From the NCBI GenBank assembly GCA_039923455.1, contig JBDTCS010000256.1, positions 1 to 15,200 on the forward strand: a stretch of DNA of 15,200 nt. The letters are read 5' to 3'. This document shows, piece after piece, positions 13,843 through 15,200 of the stretch. This DNA comes from JBDTCS01 sp039923455. GTDB lineage: Bacteria; Bacteroidota; Ignavibacteria; Palsa-1295. Under the pieces are notes generated by a model that saw nothing but the letters and a program-made list of their open reading frames with translations, had not been told where the DNA came from and ran no database searches. The position numbers were made by a program, and so were the translations under genes. The first letter of the stretch is position 1, and each line of letters opens with the position of its first letter.

Positions 13843-15200
13843 CTAACGCTCGATCACAACATTACGAACATCTTCTACACCTTTATCTGAGCGAAGTACG
13901 ATCTGATACGCACCGCTCGTAGTCATGGTTGGAAGTGCTAAAGTAGAGTTGCCGATCTTTTCGGGCGAGAGTGCATTTGAGAATATCAGCTTACCATTCG
14001 CATCGTATCCTTCGACAACCAGCAACGAAGTCGGACTTTCGAGTTTGTACGAGAGTTGCCATCTATCGGCAGACTTCACCGGATTCGGTTGAATGCTCAG
14101 GATCGCGGCGTTAGCATTTCCGTTGCGAATATAGGATACGATCGTTCGATCGCCGCATTTATAGTTGAGTACAAAATCTTGCGTTGGCTCATTGCAGAGT
14201 GGCTCGCGAGCTTTTTGATCTGCGCTGAAGGTATCCATACGTACGGTCGTGAGTGTGTCACGCGTAAGCGCAACGCGCATCAGCGCATAGATGAGCGGGA
14301 GAGTAAGATTAGAATCTGCAGTGATCGCGTTTGGCATCTCCACCTGCACCGACAGCCCACCCGGGACCGGCTGCCAGCTCATACTGATCGCAGGTTGCGA
14401 GAGCGTTTGCAAGAGTTGCAATCCGACACACGTCAGTAGATCTGTATTGTAACTCAAGTGATACGAATATTTCTGAATCGAAAATGGATCGGTCGTTTGA
14501 CGCAAGAAAATCGGAATGCGTACCGTATCCCCTGCGAAGCCGGAAGGGATCGATCCGAGATAGGGCTCCGGTGAAGTTACGTTCGTACCCGAGAGTTGCA
14601 GCGTCGTATCAATAAACTTTCCGCCGACGTGAGAATAGATCCGGAGATTTGCCTTCCTGGTACCACCCAAACTCGGACGAAACTCAATCTGAAAACTTAC
14701 GCGTGTCTGTGGTGCGACGTTGCTCAAGCCCGCAGTGTCCGGCAACGAAAACTCTCCGAGCAAATCCCCCAAAATTCTCACCGAGTCGATCTGCATTGCG
14801 TTGCACGATTGATTCAATAGCGCAAGCGGTATATCGAGTGGCTGACAATATTTCGTAATGATCGAAACCGAATCGTTCGAAAGCGATAGTGCATAAGGCG
14901 GAATAATGTTGGTTCCGCTGAGCGTGAGTGTGGTATCGAAAGTCGCCGAAGGTGTGTGCGCTTTGATATGCACGAGCACTGTACGAACGCCTCCGCTATC
15001 GGGTGTAAAAAGTATCGGCACTCGAATTGAATCGACTGCCGAAATAAAACCGGAAGTTAATCCCAGAAACGAGAATTCGCTACCAGAAGCTTGTGACGGA
15101 ACGATGTCGATCGTGTCGATCGTCATTTGTTCGCAACTCACATTGAATAGTCTGAGCGTGTCGGAGTATGAGAGACACGCGCTTGTCAAGAGTTTCAACG
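13843..15200 (-). CDS. C-terminal part of a fourth array member (N-terminus beyond the window)
   Basis: The frame is open to the right edge, so this is the 3' portion of a longer gene; no start is assigned. Counting 451 visible residues from the edge, it contains most of one ASH domain (C8 and C22), a second complete ASH domain at about 103-207 (C118 and C132), and a cohesin-like domain at about 212-330 (AGDTVRIPIFL, YHLSYNTDLL). The linker Cys335 and Cys348 (LCNEP, KCGDRTI) and a sorting domain from about 366 with QPNP follow. It is about 70 percent identical by eye to the matching part of member 3 throughout, so the missing N-terminus is expected to hold a signal peptide and an Asp-box propeller. 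The stop is 73 bp upstream of member 3's start, so the two may be cotranscribed. Those 73 bp show no terminator hairpin. Confidence 0.85.
   Translation of the reverse strand, partial: LKLLTSACLSYSDTLRLFNVSCEQMTIDTIDIVPSQASGSEFSFLGLTSGFISAVDSIRVPILFTPDSGGVRTVLVHIKAHTPSATFDTTLTLSGTNIIPPYALSLSNDSVSIITKYCQPLDIPLALLNQSCNAMQIDSVRILGDLLGEFSLPDTAGLSNVAPQTRVSFQIEFRPSLGGTRKANLRIYSHVGGKFIDTTLQLSGTNVTSPEPYLGSIPSGFAGDTVRIPIFLRQTTDPFSIQKYSYHLSYNTDLLTCVGLQLLQTLSQPAISMSWQPVPGGLSVQVEMPNAITADSNLTLPLIYALMRVALTRDTLTTVRMDTFSADQKAREPLCNEPTQDFVLNYKCGDRTIVSYIRNGNANAAILSIQPNPVKSADRWQLSYKLESPTSLLVVEGYDANGKLIFSNALSPEKIGNSTLALPTMTTSGAYQIVLRSDKGVEDVRNVVIER

Noticed and set aside
6640..15200. Cellulosome-like system because of the cohesin-like domains
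   Set aside because: No dockerin repeat (paired calcium-binding DxNxDG segments) or carbohydrate-active enzyme is present in the window, so only the fold resemblance is kept.

Overview
The window looks like a chromosomal segment from a Gram-negative member of the Bacteroidota/Chlorobiota side of bacteria, possibly a Kapabacteria- or Ignavibacteria-like lineage. The main reason is that five of the eight clear genes encode secreted, Ser/Thr/Asp-rich proteins. They have an N-terminal signal peptide and a C-terminal beta-sandwich opening with a PNP motif (YPNP or QPNP), the hallmark of the type IX secretion (T9SS) type A sorting domain. Shine-Dalgarno sequences are weak or absent, which also fits that group. 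The phylum is an inference from protein style; no rRNA or marker set is present.

Layout, left to right. Bases 1-261 may hold the last codons of an upstream gene. An L-asparaginase (262-1323, +) follows, then a 959-residue secreted Asp-box beta-propeller protein with a sorting domain (1449-4328, +). Convergent to it is a small STAS-domain protein with a very long Asp/Glu tail (4359-5072, -). A 513-bp divergent intergenic region (5073-5585) holds a hairpin, a thrice-occurring octamer and a 22-bp tandem duplication of the next gene's start. Then comes holA, the DNA polymerase III delta subunit (5586-6656, +).

From 6640 to the right edge everything is on the minus strand. It is a tandem array of four paralogous secreted proteins, the rightmost truncated by the window. 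The three with visible N-termini have a YCF48/Asp-box beta-propeller. All four have a cohesin-like domain, a conserved C-x12-CGD linker and a T9SS sorting domain. What varies is the number of ASH-type (choice-of-anchor-D-like) Ig domains inserted between propeller and cohesin-like domain: one, none, three and at least two. The genes lie 73, 80 and 204 bp apart and could be one or several transcripts.

The asparaginase, STAS and holA genes are ordinary intracellular functions with no evident link to the array. The paralogue array is the most interesting part: its domains have different closest relatives within the array, pointing to module shuffling or gene conversion, and its architecture suggests exported cell-surface proteins whose length is tuned by ASH repeats. 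No mobile element, CRISPR, tRNA or rRNA was seen.
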